Positions 10,431-20,542 of a DNA stretch of 64,000 nt are shown piece after piece. Under the pieces are notes generated by a model, which saw only the letters and a list, made by a program, of their open reading frames with translations, was not told the DNA's origin and did not search any database. The stretch lies in contig MU603955.1 of NCBI GenBank assembly GCA_025201845.1, forward strand, positions 1 through 64,000, read 5' to 3'. This DNA comes from Martensiomyces pterosporus. Lineage: Eukaryota; Kickxellomycota; Kickxellomycetes; Kickxellales; Kickxellaceae. The stretch's first letter is position 1. Each line of letters opens with the position of its first letter. The position numbers and the translations under genes were made by a program.

Positions 10431-11452
10431 ATGGGGTTCAAGCGGCCAAAGACCAAAAAATCATTCACAAACCCGCTCGAGGATGACAAAGTGTAAGTTT
10501 GCCGAGTATCGCCTATTATCGCCACCTTGCCCGCACACATACATACATACATACATGCATGCATGGTGATACTAAGGATACTACTGCTTGCTTGTTTGCT
10601 TGCTTGGAGTGTAGTGAGCGGGATCTCGACCCTGCAAAGGTCCTCAGCGGCGGAGGCAAGGCTGCAAAGAAGGGCAACAGGAACACGTCCGATGCTCCAA
10701 AGGCATTCCAGAACATCATGCGGTTCATGGAGATGAAGCAGAAGAACGACCAGGCAAAGAGGCAGCAAAAGGCAAAAGACGAGAAGAGAAAGGCGAAGGC
10801 TGCGAAGGCTGTGAAGGCTGAGGATAGGAACAAGCCCAAGCAGATCACCGAGCGCCTGAAGATCATGCCCGGTGAGAGCATGCAGGAGTTCGACAGACGC
10901 GTTCAAGCCAAGATGAACAACAACCTGCGCCTAGTTGGCACCATCAACGAGCCCCAGGCCAAAGCCAGCACGAATCCGTCAAAGGATGAAGGAGACGAGG
11001 CTATGGTATCCAAGCGGACAGATAGAAAGCGGCGCAACGATGCCGTTAGGAAGGAGCGCAAATTGGCCAAGAAGCATCGCAGCGAGGGTTCCGACGAGGA
11101 GGAGGTCCGGGAGCAGCAGAGGCAGACGTCGACCGCGCCAAAGTTCGGCGAGCAGGCGGATGCACCGCCGATTTTCAAGGCGCTCCCCAAGGAGAAGTTC
11201 AAAAAGATGGTGCCCCTGCCGCAGTCGAAGGAAGAGGAGCTAGAGACTAAGAATAAGGAGGATTTGGCCGTCAAGAACATGATCAAGAGAACGGCCAGGC
11301 TGTCGCCCTTGGAGCGCATGCAGGTCAAGAGGAAGGCAAAGAAGGAGGGCGACACGGCGGCTGAGAAGCGTATCCTGGCGGTTGAGCGGGAGAATGCCAT
11401 TAGGAGATATCGCATGCTCAAGGTCGCGCGCGAATCCAAGTCCCACGCTTAG
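10431..11452 (+). CDS. CCDC137-like basic coiled-coil protein (probably nucleolar)
   Basis: Two exons, 10431-10492 and 10615-11452, joined through a 122-nt GT-AG intron give 299 residues starting MGFKRPKTKKSFTNPLEDD. The protein is strongly basic, rich in Lys/Glu/Arg and predicted to be largely helical or coiled coil. The segments PKAFQNIMRFMEMK, KIMPGESMQEFDRRV and KFGEQADAPPIF resemble the CCDC137 family, where a phenylalanine-gly-(x)n-alanine-proline-proline motif is conserved. Human CCDC137 is a nucleolar and chromosome-periphery protein; a role in ribosome biogenesis is an inference. The first exon is short (62 nt), and the intron holds a TACTAAG branch-point-like motif plus an ACAT microsatellite. 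The gene converges with RPP40, 83 bases apart. Confidence 0.75.
10537..10565. repeat. ACAT/GCAT microsatellite in an intron
   Basis: A run of ACAT units changing to GCAT units inside the intron of the CCDC137-like gene. Length variation here would not change the protein. Confidence 0.8.
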
Positions 11453-11535
11453 AGGCACAGGGGATGCGTGGTGCCCGCCTTGCCAAGCAAGCGAGCAAAA
11501 TATTATTTTCACATAGAAATCGTAGTAAATAGGAC

Positions 11536-12621
11536 TTAGGAGAACGAGTCCCAGGCACCGCATGCCTGGAAAGTGATGCACCGGCTGTCCTTGGGCTGGT
11601 ATGCTTGGGCATACACATTTTCGCCACTCACTAGATACCCGTGCTCGCTGGATCCCCAGGAAACAGGCGCGTCCTCGTGCCCCCAGACACCCAGGTAGAA
11701 GTAGCTATTGTCGGCTGCAGCAGCCATCTGGATCAGTGCTTCAGAGATTCCCGAAATGGCCTTTGGAGACAGCAGGCCACTGACGCTCGCTACGTTCAAG
11801 TTGACCAGCTCTCGAGGCTCGGGGGCGTGGTAGGCGCTGACGAACGGATCCACTTGCGTCTCAGTTAACCGCTGCGAACCAAAGGATGCCAGCCCGATCC
11901 ACTCAAAGACCTCCTGAGCCCTCTCGACCCATTCATCCGACGGCTTTCCTGTGGCGGCAAACAGATCGGAGAACTGGGGCACAAAGGTCTTTGCTGTTCT
12001 TCTCGTGGAAATCGATGGCGTGCAGGCGACAGCTCCAGGGACATCAAAGTCCAGCGACTTTCCAGTCTCAGGATCAAAGTATCCGACCAAGAACTCGATC
12101 TTTTGTGTCAACACCGTGTCAAAGCTCCGCCTGACCCTCTCGTATAGCTTCCGTCCAGGCGTCATGCAGTCCTCCGTGAGATTGATTTTGACAATGTGTC
12201 TGGACCCCCGCTCCAGCGGGAACTGCGCCTGAACGCCGACCAAGCCAGCCTCCTCGTAAGAGTCCTTGCCAAGGCTCATGATCAGTGTTCCCTGGCCGTC
12301 GATGGCAAACAGGTCGCCCGAGTCGATTGTGCTGTCCTGGCTGAGCGCAAAGAGGCTGCCCTTTTTCACATAGGCTGCAATGAACTGCGGATCGATCAGC
12401 TGCGAGAGCGTCAGCGTGGCCTTGTAGTAGCACCCAATGTGCTCTTTGATCGCCTCCTTGACGTCAATGGTATCGGGGGCGATGACTGTGCAGCGGTAAT
12501 TGAACGGGTGTGTCTCGATGCACCGCCTGTGCTCTCTCTTTTTGGACTCCAGCGAAGACACCGTCACGTACAGCTTGCTCTTGCTGTGGCGGTCTGCGGG
12601 GAGCGGTACATGGCTGCTCAT
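11536..12621 (-). CDS. RPP40: RNase P/MRP subunit p40 (RPP40)
   Basis: A 361-residue protein related to human RPP40, a protein subunit of RNase P and RNase MRP, which process tRNA and rRNA precursors in the nucleus and nucleolus. The family is recognised from FIAAYVKKGSLFALSQD, the stretch SLGKDSYEEAGLVG, IVKINLTEDCMTPGRKLYER, a VFEWIG motif in the middle, and the C-terminal APVSWGSSEHGYLVSGENVY. The order and spacing match the human protein over its full length. I start at the ATG at 12619-12621 (MSSHVPLPADRHSKSK); the open frame runs four codons further to a TTG but has no upstream ATG. Single exon. Saccharomyces lacks a clear RPP40, so its presence is informative about lineage. Confidence 0.88.
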   Translation of the reverse strand: MSSHVPLPADRHSKSKLYVTVSSLESKKREHRRCIETHPFNYRCTVIAPDTIDVKEAIKEHIGCYYKATLTLSQLIDPQFIAAYVKKGSLFALSQDSTIDSGDLFAIDGQGTLIMSLGKDSYEEAGLVGVQAQFPLERGSRHIVKINLTEDCMTPGRKLYERVRRSFDTVLTQKIEFLVGYFDPETGKSLDFDVPGAVACTPSISTRRTAKTFVPQFSDLFAATGKPSDEWVERAQEVFEWIGLASFGSQRLTETQVDPFVSAYHAPEPRELVNLNVASVSGLLSPKAISGISEALIQMAAAADNSYFYLGVWGHEDAPVSWGSSEHGYLVSGENVYAQAYQPKDSRCITFQACGAWDSFS

Positions 12622-13275
12622 GGCTGCTTGCAAGGCCTACTCTGCCTGGTAGCGAGAACAAGAAATGAGGTGTGTAGATGAGCGACGGAGCGCGTACAAG
12701 GACCAAAAAAAAAAAGCGCTGTCTCAAAAAAAAAAAAAACCGCGCAGTTCACGCTTAAGGTCCGTGGGCTGTGCGCGTATGGGGCGGTGTGCAGCTCGCT
12801 CCCCTCCCAGCCGGCTCGAAGCGCATGCCTGGCGGTAAAGCCGGGAGCAAACAGATCCGCCGTTCCAAGGGCTCTTTAGGCGCTGCGAACGGATCACCGC
12901 CCAGGATAATTTTTGGCGTAAACGACAGTGCAGCTTTCACGAGACACGCTCGGCGGCCGCGTCCAAGCACAGCTTTTCTCCGACCGTGGTTTGACTGCAG
13001 ATAAGCCCTCAATCACGGGCTTGCCAGATGAGATAAGTGGCTCGACATGCCCACTCCCGGCCCCCAATCCCAGGCCTGGATGGGAGCATCACACGCTGCT
13101 CCTCTCCTCCTTTTCGCTGGCTGTGCTGCTGCTGCTGCTTCCTTTAGATCATCTCTTGCTCGAGTCTCTCTCCTCTTGCTTTCTGTTGTCACACTCCTCT
13201 CTTGTTTTGTCTTATCCAGTGCTGCATATAATAAACTCTCTTTTGTCTACTTTCTAGCCTTTTCCCTCTCTGCTC
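12622..13275. other. divergent promoter region of RPP40 and the ETF-QO gene
   Basis: About 650 bases between two divergent starts. It contains two A-runs near 12706-12740 and a CT-rich leader near 13090-13270 immediately before the ETF-QO start. Small open frames here have no recognisable similarity. Confidence 0.4.
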
Positions 13276-15332
13276 ATGTACCGCGCACCTGCTACCCTGA
13301 ACAGAGCCAGGCTTCTCGTGAGCCCGCTCGTTGCAAGGACAGCGGCAACCGCCAAGGCTGCTGGTACCGCCAGTCCCAGCAACACCGCATACACTGCGGT
13401 CGGCTGCGTATGGAGCCCTCTGCAGCGCCCTGTGCGCAGCTTCTCGACGTCTCGCGCCGCCAAGTACGCCGATGCGGAAGAGGAGAACCCCCTGCTTGAG
13501 CCCCGCGAGGCCATGGACTACGATGTCGTTATCGTCGGCGGTGGTCCAGCTGGTCTTGCAGCAGCAATCCGCCTGAAGCAGCAGGCAGCCAAGGAGGACA
13601 AGGAGATTAACGTCGTGGTCATCGAGAAGGGCGGCGAGATTGGCGCGCACACGCTGTCTGGCGCATGCATCGAGACTGGTCCTCTCGAGGAGCTGTTCCC
13701 GAACTGGAAGGAGCTGGGCGCGCCGCTCAATCAGCCTGCGCTGGAGGACCACATGAAGTTCCTGACCGAGAAGCACGCGCTCCCTCTCCCCCACCCGCCG
13801 CAGATGAACAACGAGGGCAACTACATTGTCAGCTTGAGCAATGTCGTCAAGTGGCTCGGGGAGAGGGCCGAGGAGCTTGGCGTCGATGTGTTCCCAGCAA
13901 CCGCTGCCTCGGAGGTAAGTCCAGTGACGCTGGCTGATATGCATTATCATTCTCCTGTTTTGTTCCCACGCATGATGCGCGGTCCAATTGGCGGCGGCAG
14001 TGCAGCAGCTATTCTACTAATGCAGCCTGCTTGTTTGCATGCCCTTTCTTCAATCCGGCTTTCCTTTTCTTTTGGCGTCGTGGCGCCTAGATAATCTACA
14101 ACGAGGACGGCAGCGTGCGCGGCATTGCCACCAACGACGCAGGTGTCGACAAGGAGTTCAAGCCCAAGGACACCTTTGTCCGCGGCATGGAGCTGCACGG
14201 CAAGGTCACCCTGTTTGCTGAGGGCTGCCACGGCTCGCTTACCAAGGGCCTGATCCGCAAGCTCAAGCTGCGCGATGAGGAGAAGTTCCAGACCTACGGT
14301 CTGGGCATCAAGGAGGTCTGGGAGATCGACCCCGCAAAGCACAACCCTGGCGAGTGCACCCACACCATGGGCTACCCACTCGACTACAGGACCTATGGCG
14401 GTGGACTGGTGTACCACATGGAGGACAACAAGGTGTCTGTCGGCCTTGTTGTTGGCCTTGACTACCAGAACCCCTACCTGTCTCCCTACAAGGAGTTCCA
14501 GCGCTTCAAGGCGCACCCATTTGTCTCGAACCTGCTCAAGGGCGGCCGCGTCATCTCCTACGGCGCCCGTGCTCTGGTCGAGGGTGGTCTGCAGTCGCTG
14601 CCAAAGCTGTTCTTCCCCGGCGGAGCGCTGATCGGCGACACTGCTGGATTCTTGAACGTGCCCAAGATCAAGGGCACTCACAACGCGATGAAGAGCGGCA
14701 TCCTCGCTGCCGACTCTGCCTACAAGGCCATTGTCACCGAGGGCAAGGGGGAGGATGCGCCCATTGTGCTCTCCGAGTACGAGGAGGCATTCAAGAGCAG
14801 CAGCATCTACAAGGAGCTCCACGAGGTGCGCAACGTGCGGCCGTCCTTCCACACCGGCCTTGGCATCTGGGGCGGCATGATGTGGGCTGGCCTGGATACG
14901 CTGATCCTCAAGGGCCGTGTACCATTCACGTTCCAGCACAAGGACCCTGACCATGCGATGCTCAAGCCTGCGGCCATGCACAAGCCCATCGAGTACCCCA
15001 AGCCCGACAACGAGATCACCTTCGACATCCTCACCAGCGTGTCGCGCACGGGCACCAACCATGCGGAGAACCAGCCGGTCCACCTGCGGCTCGCAGACAA
15101 GACGGTGGAGATCAAGAAGAACCTCCCCGTGTTTGCCGGCCCCGAGCAAAGGTTCTGCCCCGCCGGCGTGTACGAGTACGTTGACGATGAGGCCAACCCT
15201 GGACAGAAGCGCTTCCAGATAAACTCGCAGAACTGCATCCACTGCAAGACCTGCGACATCAAGGACCCCTCGCAAAACATCAACTGGACTGTGCCCGAGG
15301 GTGGCGACGGACCCCAGTACGTCGACACGTAA
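13276..15332 (+). CDS. ETFDH: electron transfer flavoprotein-ubiquinone oxidoreductase, mitochondrial
   Basis: Inner-membrane flavoprotein that passes electrons from ETF (fatty-acid and amino-acid oxidation) to ubiquinone. Exons 13276-13914 and 14091-15332 join in phase 0 through a 176-nt GT-AG intron and give 626 residues. The N terminus is Arg/Ala/Ser-rich with RSFSTSRAAK, a mitochondrial presequence with a likely cleavage site. The FAD Rossmann motif is VVIVGGGPAGLAAAIRLKQQ at about residues 83-102, followed by EKGGEIGAHTLSGA. The C terminus has the 4Fe-4S ligands: FCPAGVYEY, then CIHCKTCDIKDPSQNINW. The protein ends GPQYVDT. All family landmarks are present. The intron sits between the first FAD-binding region and the IIYNEDGSVRGI block. 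The next gene is on the same strand after about 525 bases. Confidence 0.97.
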
Positions 15333-15858
15333 GACGCCAGATGCCGTTTAGCATTTCCCCCTCTCTTTCTGCTTTACACATGAATGTGCAAGCTCTAACA
15401 ATCACCAGGCGGATGCAGCAGCAATGCCGAGACTAGCTGCGCAGCTTTGCCATGCCGCCGCTTTGTACAGCAGGGCAGAAGAGAATGAGTGGCGGAGAAA
15501 AGGGCAAAATATGCCGATGCGATCGGCAGTTATAGTTGGCTAGGCACTAGACCCACGCCCGCCTATCACTTTTTTGCATAAATACACGCAACATGGCCAC
15601 TCGGCATTTGCGGTGTTTTGCTTGGCATTGCAGCACTGAAAGGAGGCGAACGAGCAAACGAAGGGAAAGGAGCAGAGCACGTATAGCGAGGCAGGGATTA
15701 AAAGAAGGAATGGGCTCCGCCTTGCATGCTCGCTTTCGCTGCTTTCCATCCATCCCCGACACGAACAGCGCCTTCATACTTATGCACGGGCACATATCGT
15801 CCTCAGCCAAACGCAGAATAAACACAAGCACCACCTCTTTCAACCCTCCGTATTCACA
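15333..15858. other. intergenic region after the ETF-QO gene
   Basis: About 525 bases. A TTGCATAAATACACG element near 15573-15588 could be a core promoter for the next plus-strand gene, whose ATG is about 275 bases further on. Small open frames are unremarkable. Confidence 0.35.
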
Positions 15859-17352
15859 ATGTGTGCTAGCCGGCTATCGTCGATCGATGCTGGCGACAGG
15901 AGGTCCTGGGGGCTTGGGATCACGCTGACCAGCAGCACCAGCAACACGGATCTGGAGAACGCTGCTGCGGCCATCGGCATCGTCCCCGCCAGAAGCACAG
16001 CCAGTCCAGAGTCAAGCCAGGGAGCAGTAGAAGACAAAGCAGCGGCAGACGCAGGCAGGAACGCTGAGCCAGCTGAGGCCGGATTCGCCTACTCTCTTTT
16101 CCAGAGGCTGTCAAGGGGCGTTGCATCCCTCATGTCGACAACCATCGATGAGCGCAGCAGCCAGGGCGGCGCAAAGCCCAAGTCGCAGATCGAGGACATG
16201 CTTGAAACCTACTACATGTCGCAGGGCCGCGAGGTGCCAGAGTGGGTGCATAATCCGCCGCCAGATCCACCGATGAACACGCAGAACACCTCGATAACTG
16301 CCACTGCCCCTGCATCGGAGAAGAAGCACAAGCATAGGAGGTCTGCTGTGGAGGAGGCCACTCCACCCACGCCAAGGCCCAAGGAGGAGCCCGTGCGAGC
16401 AAATCCAGTGCAGAGATCGCGCACCCGCCTTCACATTGGCAGAATCATCCGCCCGCAGCTCCCATTCGGCCTAGGCGGCGGCTCATCAGCACCATCAACA
16501 CCTGGCGCGCAGGTGGATTCAAAGAATGCTGCTGCTGCTGCTGCTGCAAAATCGCCTACCGGGGACCTCCAAGGCGATGCCGGCAACTTGCGCACTACCA
16601 CCCCAAGCAGGTCTTCGAGCCAGCAAGCCCCCGCACCATCGCCGCCTAGAAATCCATGTGATAGCGGATTCACCTCACCCCAAATCCAAGAGTCTGTGCA
16701 AGCGAGTGCGTCTGCCTCTACCAGCCGTGTGGGTGTTGGCGAATTGCCGCATCTGCGCAACATTCCTGGCACGCCGTTGACCGTCCCCGAGTTCCAGCTG
16801 GACAGCGAGCAGCTGGCTGCCGGTGCCAGCAGCCACCTGAGTCCGCATAGCCCGAATGCACGCAACGCATCCGGTATACTGAGAAGAGCACACACGGTTG
16901 GGGCGCAGCTCCAGCGCAGCGATCACAGCGTCAGAGAAGGGTCGCCTATCACATTGAATTCTGTGCCGCCGCGTGGTCTGGGCAACAAGCTGCTTTCGCC
17001 GACACATGCTAGCCGCCCACAGACACCGCATGCACCAAGTATGCGCAGCCCCTTAGGAGCAGCGCAAGTAAATGCGCAAGAGCCAGCAGCCACGCCAGCA
17101 CAGACTGATTCGTGTCCAAACATGGATGCTTCGGAACTGAACACGCCATCTGAGCTCAGCACGCCAGCAGCACCAAGTGCATCAGCCGAGCCAGGTGCAG
17201 CGTCGAGGTCAAGCGCACATCCAGGACTGAGCACGCTGGCAGAGATGTGTAGCGATGCTGGGAGCAGCCTCAGATCTGCACCAAGCAAGCTGAAGCCAGC
17301 AACACGCAAGGTGAAGAAGCTGTTTCGGCGAAAGAAGCAGGGCCAAAATTAG
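15859..17352 (+). CDS. disordered protein with a possible Mso1-like Sec1-binding segment
   Basis: A 497-residue single-exon protein, mostly Ser/Pro/Ala-rich and predicted to be disordered. The one ordered-looking part is at about residues 75-130: a hydrophobic stretch SLFQRLSRGVASLMS followed by IEDMLETYYMSQGREVPEWV. The pattern (acidic helix, YY, basic-Gly, Pro-x-Trp) resembles the Sec1-binding domain of fungal Mso1, a cofactor of the SM protein Sec1 in exocytosis. This is my recognition of a short motif, not a full-length match. The C terminus is strongly basic (KVKKLFRRKKQ), possibly for membrane phospholipid contact. Poly-Ala and TP-rich repeats suggest phosphorylation. It converges on VMA8, 167 bases apart. 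If the motif is not real, this is an orphan low-complexity protein. Confidence 0.7.
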   Translation: MCASRLSSIDAGDRRSWGLGITLTSSTSNTDLENAAAAIGIVPARSTASPESSQGAVEDKAAADAGRNAEPAEAGFAYSLFQRLSRGVASLMSTTIDERSSQGGAKPKSQIEDMLETYYMSQGREVPEWVHNPPPDPPMNTQNTSITATAPASEKKHKHRRSAVEEATPPTPRPKEEPVRANPVQRSRTRLHIGRIIRPQLPFGLGGGSSAPSTPGAQVDSKNAAAAAAAKSPTGDLQGDAGNLRTTTPSRSSSQQAPAPSPPRNPCDSGFTSPQIQESVQASASASTSRVGVGELPHLRNIPGTPLTVPEFQLDSEQLAAGASSHLSPHSPNARNASGILRRAHTVGAQLQRSDHSVREGSPITLNSVPPRGLGNKLLSPTHASRPQTPHAPSMRSPLGAAQVNAQEPAATPAQTDSCPNMDASELNTPSELSTPAAPSASAEPGAASRSSAHPGLSTLAEMCSDAGSSLRSAPSKLKPATRKVKKLFRRKKQGQN

Positions 17353-17519
17353 CCGTGCAGCGTGAGCTTGGCCTTTGCCAATCTTTGAAATACAAAAGAT
17401 CTTATATTGCGAACAGTGGTATTGTTGACAGGCAGCTGGTAGCTCACTAGTATAGCTAGGCATGGCGACCAGAGGTGCGCTGTCTGAGCATGGCCCAGCA
17501 TGGAGAGCGAGAATAGGGA

Positions 17520-18296
17520 TCAGAAGATAATGTCCTCGTCGACCTGCTCGGCGAGGATATTACGCGCGCCTGGCTCGTCGGCGTCGCCCAGGTGTATTTC
17601 GCCGTCAGCAATAGCAGCGCTCGCTGCCTTATTTTCAGCCAACTCCCTTTGCGCATTCGCTGCCCTCTCCTTCTTCTTTCCCTGGATCTTCTTCAGGCGA
17701 TAGAACTCCTCACGGTCCTGCTCGTCCAGCTCCGAGTTGATGTACGAAATGGTGTTTTCGATCCTCGGTATAATGACGTACTCGATCGCATTGACTCTGC
17801 GGTTGGTCAGCTTGATGACCTCGTCCAAAATAACAAACGCCGTCTGCAGCGACGCCAGCTCCACCAGCGTCTCCACCGCCTTGATGTACACTGTGCGGGC
17901 CTTCTGGATCTGCTGCCCTCCACGGCCCAGCCCAGTGAGCTCGAACTGGCTGCCGGCCTCTACGTCCTTCTCGAAGGCCGGGAGCAAGACACCAGAGACG
18001 TTTTCGTGCTTGGCAGCCACCTTGAATGTCGCGTGCTTGGCGCTCTCGCGGACCTGGTAGTTGATGTCGCCGGTGATGTAGGCTACCTCGGCCAAAGAGA
18101 ACGAGGCATTCTGCATCACCTTGCCCATCTTCAATTTGGCGTCTTCAATCTTGCGCACGATTGAGCGGAAGCGAGTGGTCAGGGCCTCGCTCTTGCGCTT
18201 CAAAAGCGAATGGCCCGTCTGAGCTCCCTTCAGCCGCATCTTGGTTGTGGTCAAGTTCATGCGCGTTGGGAATACATTGTCGCGAACAGCAGCCAT
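17520..18296 (-). CDS. VMA8: V-type proton ATPase subunit D
   Basis: A 258-residue central-stalk (rotor) subunit of the vacuolar H+-ATPase V1 sector, coupling ATP hydrolysis to proton pumping at vacuole and endosome membranes. The family is unmistakable: [20 protein letters not shown] at the N terminus, [17 protein letters not shown], a central coiled coil, and [20 protein letters not shown] followed by [14 protein letters not shown]. The C-terminal tail is acidic and ends DEDIIF. Length is normal, it has one exon, and the ATG is at 18294-18296 preceded by a CT-rich leader on the minus strand. The stop faces the Mso1-like gene. Confidence 0.97.
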   Translation of the reverse strand: MAAVRDNVFPTRMNLTTTKMRLKGAQTGHSLLKRKSEALTTRFRSIVRKIEDAKLKMGKVMQNASFSLAEVAYITGDINYQVRESAKHATFKVAAKHENVSGVLLPAFEKDVEAGSQFELTGLGRGGQQIQKARTVYIKAVETLVELASLQTAFVILDEVIKLTNRRVNAIEYVIIPRIENTISYINSELDEQDREEFYRLKKIQGKKKERAANAQRELAENKAASAAIADGEIHLGDADEPGARNILAEQVDEDIIF

Positions 18297-18395
18297 GGTT
18301 GGAGAAGCACGATATTAAGGGAAAATAGAGGAGGCAAAATAGGAGTTGGAAATAAAGGAGGCGCAAAAGTGCAGTGCGAAAGTGTAGGCCAAAAT

Positions 18396-18438
18396 AGGGC
18401 AGGCCTAAAGAGGGCAAGCCAAAAGAGGGCAAGCCGCC
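18396..18438. repeat. imperfect 15-bp tandem repeats upstream of VMA8
   Basis: Three adjacent units: AGGGCAGGCCTAAAG, AGGGCAAGCCAAAAG and AGGGCAAGCCGCC, preceded by a more diverged AGGCCAAAAT unit. Read on the minus strand they form GGCTTGCCCTCTTTT repeats about 100-140 bases ahead of the VMA8 start, where they could be promoter or leader elements. Confidence 0.75.
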
Positions 18439-18543
18439 TCTTCCCCCTTTCCTTCAAGATAAAAATCCCACATGGCGATGCCTGCACGGGCTTGGGTGGA
18501 GCTGGGTCCTCAGAGCATCTGCTCTAATCGGGACAAATGCCTT

Positions 18544-18553
18544 TTTATTTATT
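18544..18553 (-). terminator. overlapping AATAAA signals after the PAS gene
   Basis: Minus-strand AATAAATAAA starts about 57 bases beyond the stop codon of the PAS-domain gene, a suitable polyadenylation signal. Confidence 0.5.
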
Positions 18554-18609
18554 GGAACCGCTGTACAAATGTGGATATGTGAGAGATGGCTTGCGTGCAT
18601 GCTTGCTGC

Positions 18610-19788
18610 TTACATGATGTTGGACCACAGCGACGGACAGTCGCTCGTTTCAGGGTCCGAGCTGAGGATTTCGGACAGAGACAGGTAGCCATCGCATCCG
18701 CCGTCGTCATCGCCGCCTGCTGGGATTCTGCCTCCCCGCAATCCCCTCCCAGGTCCAGCCGGTGGGCACACCGTCACCTTGCGACACAGCAGCACCGCCC
18801 CATCGTCCGATTGCGCACCAACCAGCTCGACCTCAACGCGATCGCTGGTTGGCGCATGGCTCGATCCGCCGCTGGTGGGCCCATTCTCTCCTCCATCCCC
18901 ATCTTCGTCCATAGAGCCAGAGAACGGCGTGCGCAGGAAGTACAGCAACGCAAACACAATGCCGTCCGAGCGAGACAGCTCATCAAGGAACTGCGATGCT
19001 TTCACGAGCGACTCGGGAGCCAAGAGGCGCAGGAACGGAGTGTTGATAAGCTCGTCTCCATCCAGGTTGAGGATCCGGTTGATAGAGTTTGTGACGAAGA
19101 CGATTTGCGGGCCATTTGGCTTTGTCACCAGGTGGCTGTTGCTTTCGTCCTCGGACGCGTGCACCTGCTGGCTGCTGATCCTCTCGAGCACAAAGCACGC
19201 CTTTGGCTGTGGCGCTCGGGTCACAAACACCGACTGTGTGCGCGGTGGCCGTGCCACCTGTGCACCTGGTCCCTCGTTCCTCGACGGTGGCTGGCTCTGC
19301 TGCTGCTGTGATTGTGCTGGGCTGGTGGCTTCATTTATGATGTGCTCTGGTACCGCCAGTGACGAAATGTCGTTTACAACAATGGCGCCGCTTGCATCGT
19401 CCTCCGCTGCATGGGCCTTCACCTCCAGCGCATGGTCGAGCCTGCGCACACCCAGGGTGGAGAGCGGCGTGTATGGCTGCTCGGGGAACATGATGGCAAC
19501 GATCAGGATACATGTCTCGCAGTTAAAGGCCACCAGGCGCGTAGCTATCGGGTCGCCGCCATTGCGCTTGGCGTTGAGGTTCATGACAGTCACCGATGTC
19601 TCGTCGTCGTCTTCCTGATAAGCCTCGGGGTAGTCCTGGGCATACCAGTCGTCGGCAATGAAGTTGACCGCGCTGTGTCCGACCATCGCTTGCGGCTGGT
19701 AACCCATGGCCTGGCGGACCCCCGACGACAGATACAGCAGCCGCGTCTCTGCCGACTTGTCGTGGATGCAGATGAATGAATATGGCAT
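18610..19788 (-). CDS. two-PAS-domain protein, putative sensor or regulator
   Basis: A 392-residue single-exon protein. The N terminus begins directly in a PAS domain (MPYSFICIHDKSAETRLLYL, then SSGVRQAMGYQPQAMVG), of the type found in fungal white-collar-like proteins. A second PAS-like segment lies near residues 226-290 (QIVFVTNSINRILNLDGDEL then LLAPESLVKASQFLDEL). Between them are Gln/Ser/Pro-rich linkers. No GATA zinc finger, kinase, HLH or other output domain is visible, and the flavin-binding Cys motif of LOV domains (NCRFLQ-like) is absent, so blue-light sensing is not supported. It may dimerise with another PAS protein. The C-terminal 90 residues are Gly/Asp-rich. The ligand and role are unknown. 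Confidence 0.8.
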   Translation of the reverse strand: MPYSFICIHDKSAETRLLYLSSGVRQAMGYQPQAMVGHSAVNFIADDWYAQDYPEAYQEDDDETSVTVMNLNAKRNGGDPIATRLVAFNCETCILIVAIMFPEQPYTPLSTLGVRRLDHALEVKAHAAEDDASGAIVVNDISSLAVPEHIINEATSPAQSQQQQSQPPSRNEGPGAQVARPPRTQSVFVTRAPQPKACFVLERISSQQVHASEDESNSHLVTKPNGPQIVFVTNSINRILNLDGDELINTPFLRLLAPESLVKASQFLDELSRSDGIVFALLYFLRTPFSGSMDEDGDGGENGPTSGGSSHAPTSDRVEVELVGAQSDDGAVLLCRKVTVCPPAGPGRGLRGGRIPAGGDDDGGCDGYLSLSEILSSDPETSDCPSLWSNIM

Positions 19789-20542
19789 GATGAAACAGGC
19801 CTTTTTGCACTCGTTCTATATGCTGAGGTGTGGGGGGCTAATAGAGTGTGTAGCTGAGGTGGCTTGTGCTGATGGTGGATCGGGAGAAGAGATGGAGCTG
19901 AACATCTGACGCAAAGAGCGCAGCGACTGGGAGGAATATGAGAGAAAGAAAGAGCATGGCGAAAAAGAAGAGATGGAGCGGCTGGGCGCCTTGCCTCTCC
20001 ATGGAGGCCCTTCAGTGCTGGAGAGAGAGAGAGAGGAACAGCGCTACCATTTGGTGCGGATAGTGCGATCGCAGCAATGGCAAGACAATTAAGCGCGAGA
20101 AACAAATATATACACAACACTTGCCCCCATTTCCGAGTATTTGTCTCCTCGTTTGTTACGCCCGCCCGTTGTGCCTGCCGTGCCCAATCATGTCTTTGCA
20201 GACGGCCCTGTTTACCATGCAGGCTTGGGAAGGAGCAAGGGTGCGTGGCTCAATCAGGTAGACAGGGTAGCACAGCGCAGCATGTGCGGTGTGTAACGCC
20301 TTTTCTTGCCCACACGCCACGCGCCGAATCGCTTTCAGCGTTAGCTGCTGCTGTATGAAGCACATATAACATGTCGGCCATGCACGTCTCCAGCCAAGGA
20401 GTACAGAAATATATTGGCAGCAAGGGAAATAAAGCAAGAAGGCGAATGGCGCAATGTGCGTTGGTGGTCTGCTCTGTCCCCGCTCTCTTTGCTGGACGGG
20501 GCATGCGGGGCTGGTGGGGCAAGGCCACACATCTGCACCTGC
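19789..20542. other. intergenic region between the PAS gene and UBP6
   Basis: About 750 bases: promoter side of the PAS gene and 3' side of UBP6 (both minus strand). Contains a (GA)n stretch near 20019-20037 and an AAATATATACAC element near 20103. No convincing gene or RNA. Confidence 0.4.

Larger units (their letters stand above)
18297..18609. other. VMA8 leader and 3' flank of the PAS gene
   Basis: About 310 bases. On the minus strand it carries a pyrimidine-rich VMA8 leader with 15-base tandem repeats (listed separately), and on its right side the 3' flank of the PAS-domain gene with overlapping AATAAA signals. Confidence 0.45.
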
